Source: CAWCWK01 sp963842125 (GTDB lineage: Bacteria; Pseudomonadota; Alphaproteobacteria; Rhizobiales; CAWCWK01). From it: a DNA stretch of 64,000 bases. The notes under the pieces were generated by a model. It ran no database searches. It was given only the letters and a program-made list of their open reading frames with translations, and was not told the DNA's origin. Made by a program: the position numbers and the translations under genes. The stretch lies in assembly GCA_963842125.1 (NCBI GenBank), contig CAWJFE010000001.1, positions 682,001 to 746,000 of the forward strand, written 5' to 3'. Below are positions 62,739 to 64,000 of the stretch, piece by piece (position 1 is the stretch's first letter; each line of letters starts with the position of its first letter).

Positions 62739-64000
62739 ATGCTGGACGACATCGCTGGACGGATCATGCTGGTCGAGGGCTGGCGGCGCTGGGGGCTCGC
62801 GCTTCTCGCGGGTGCGGCGGCGAGCCTCGCGCTTGCACCCATCGGGGCGCTACCCGTCCTCGCCATCAGCCTGCCCATCCTCGTCTGGCTGATCGACGGG
62901 GCCGAGGGCGTCTCGCGGCCGGCGAGGCTTCGATCCGCCTTCGCCGTCGGCTGGGCCTTCGGGTTCGGCTATTTCGCCGCCTCGCTCTACTGGATCACGG
63001 AGGCCTTTCTCGTCGAGGGCGACGGGTTCGAATGGCTCGCCCCCCTCGCCGTGCCTCTGCTGGCCGGCGGGCTCGCGCTCTTCTTCGGGCTTGGCGCGGC
63101 GCTCGCGCGGCTCGTCTGGAGCGACGGGGCGGGGCGGATCGCGGCACTGGCCTTCGGGCTCGGCCTCTCAGAATGGCTGCGCGGCCACGTGCTGACCGGC
63201 TTCCCATGGAACGTGCCGGGGCTCACGCTCGCGGCCCATGACGCGACGGCGCAGGGCGCGGCCCTCGTCGGTCTCCATGGCTTGAGCGTGCTCGCGCTCC
63301 TTCTGGGGGCAAGCTTCGCCGCGCTGGCGCCGCGCAGGGCAGGCTGGACGGTCGCCGCCTGGGGCCCGCCCGTGCTCGCGCTCGCAGGTCTCGGCACGCT
63401 CGCGGTCTGGGGCGGTCAGCGCCCGCCGGAGCCGATCGCGCCGGCCATCGTGAACGGTCTGAAGGATGCCGGACTGCGCGGCGTCGCCCCGCCCGCCGAC
63501 GACACGGTCTGGCTTCGCCTCGTCCAGCCCGCCATCCCGCAGGCCGAGAAATGGCGGGGCGGCAATGGCGAGGCGATCCTGTCGACCTATCTCGATCTCA
63601 GCCGGGCGGGCCCGGCCGATACCGAGACGCCGCGGCCCTTGTCGCAGATCGACGCGCTGATCTGGCCCGAATCGGCCTTTCCCTTCGTACTCGTCGAGGC
63701 ACCGGGCGCGCTCTCGCGGATCACCGACCTCGTGGCCGACGGCCCCGTTCTCCTCACCGGTGCCCTGCGGCTCGACCGGAGCGACGCGCGGCTCGACGGA
63801 CGCCCGAGCGCCTATAACAGCCTCTATGCGATCGGGCCGCGCGGTATCGAGGCGGCCTACGACAAGACCCATCTCGTGCCCTTCGGCGAGTACCTGCCCT
63901 GGCAGTCCGCGCTCGAGGCCGTGGGCCTGCGCCAGCTCACCCAGATGCGCGGCGGCTTTCGGGCCGGGCGCACGCGCCAGACGCTCGATGTCGCCGGCCT
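62739..64000 (+). CDS. lnt: Apolipoprotein N-acyltransferase, 3' end cut by window edge
   Basis: ATG 62739, open to the last base (420 codons seen of about 520). Membrane helices at the start (LALLAGAAASLALAPIGALP, FAVGWAFGFGYFAASLYWIT) precede the nitrilase-like domain. The WLRGHVLTGFPWN motif, the catalytic Glu in LIWPESAFPF and the Lys region YDKTHLVPFGEYLPW are present; the catalytic Cys lies beyond the window. It adds the third acyl chain to lipoproteins in the inner membrane. The 260 bases upstream show no supported gene. Confidence 0.95.
   Translation, partial: MLDDIAGRIMLVEGWRRWGLALLAGAAASLALAPIGALPVLAISLPILVWLIDGAEGVSRPARLRSAFAVGWAFGFGYFAASLYWITEAFLVEGDGFEWLAPLAVPLLAGGLALFFGLGAALARLVWSDGAGRIAALAFGLGLSEWLRGHVLTGFPWNVPGLTLAAHDATAQGAALVGLHGLSVLALLLGASFAALAPRRAGWTVAAWGPPVLALAGLGTLAVWGGQRPPEPIAPAIVNGLKDAGLRGVAPPADDTVWLRLVQPAIPQAEKWRGGNGEAILSTYLDLSRAGPADTETPRPLSQIDALIWPESAFPFVLVEAPGALSRITDLVADGPVLLTGALRLDRSDARLDGRPSAYNSLYAIGPRGIEAAYDKTHLVPFGEYLPWQSALEAVGLRQLTQMRGGFRAGRTRQTLDVAG

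Overview
The window is GC-rich, densely coded bacterial DNA. It most resembles an alphaproteobacterium of the order Hyphomicrobiales (Rhizobiales). The evidence is gene neighbourhood rather than any marker RNA: irr divergent from fabA-fabB; DUF2628-hisH-hisA-hisF-hisE-coaA; secB/fxsA facing a Tim44-like gene followed by mltA and a Smr gene; maf-aroE-coaE; rnhB-ccrM; and rnd-lptC-lptA-lptB-rpoN-ptsN. CcrM, Irr, PhaR, DUF1150 and an EcfG-type promoter point the same way. No rRNA, tRNA, CRISPR array or transposase was recognised. The genus cannot be fixed from this window.

Layout. 1-3.2 kb: a glutathione-transferase-like gene cut by the window edge, a lipid kinase and gatB, all on the minus strand. 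3.6-8.9 kb: a frame-broken flagellin, then a cyanide-insensitive-type cytochrome bd oxidase (cydA, cydB) with a small DUF2474 subunit. 8.9-14.3 kb: a secreted esterase, a beta-CASP-like exonuclease with a membrane protein, a Tat-exported nucleotidase, a VOC protein and rpmG. 14.5-17.3 kb: a convergent AccI-like type II restriction-modification pair. 17.4-19.6 kb: a Zur-like regulator followed by DUF3299 and NicO-type genes, a probable metal module. 20.3-30.4 kb: PHB metabolism (phaA/phaR), secB, fxsA, Tim44-like, mltA, Smr, irr and fabA-fabB. 30.8-36.3 kb: histidine biosynthesis ending in coaA. 36.4-45.3 kb: an RTX metalloprotease, pnp, cobM, rnhB, ccrM and murJ. 45.6-50.7 kb: a cell-envelope/stress module behind a perfect GGAAC-N16-CGTT promoter, comprising a 24-residue hydrophobic peptide, a nutrient-deprivation-type protein, a holin-like protein, a DUF3618 protein and a YihY protein. 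50.8-56.8 kb: maf-aroE-coaE, an extensin-like protein and a trehalose locus (broken otsB, intact otsA). 56.8-64 kb: ptsN, rpoN, the Lpt operon, a short RNase D and the start of lnt.

Two properties run through the whole window. First, short tandem repeats (periods about 15-27 bp) are unusually common. They cluster in intergenic DNA beside genes and in the first codons of proteins (DUF2474, AccI-like enzyme, PhaR, CoaA, the 46.0 kb protein, LptB). One dispersed 20-bp core, TGYCTCRCGCCGRCGGGCTG, accounts for several arrays. Second, five genes are interrupted by small frameshifts: flagellin, cydB, hisA, otsB and rpoN. Single-base losses in C/G runs of hisA and rpoN look like assembly errors. The multiple lesions in otsB and the flagellin could be real decay or poor local sequence.

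Several partners usually found beside these genes in related genomes are not seen here: fabI after fabB, rpsO before pnp, and hpf between rpoN and ptsN.
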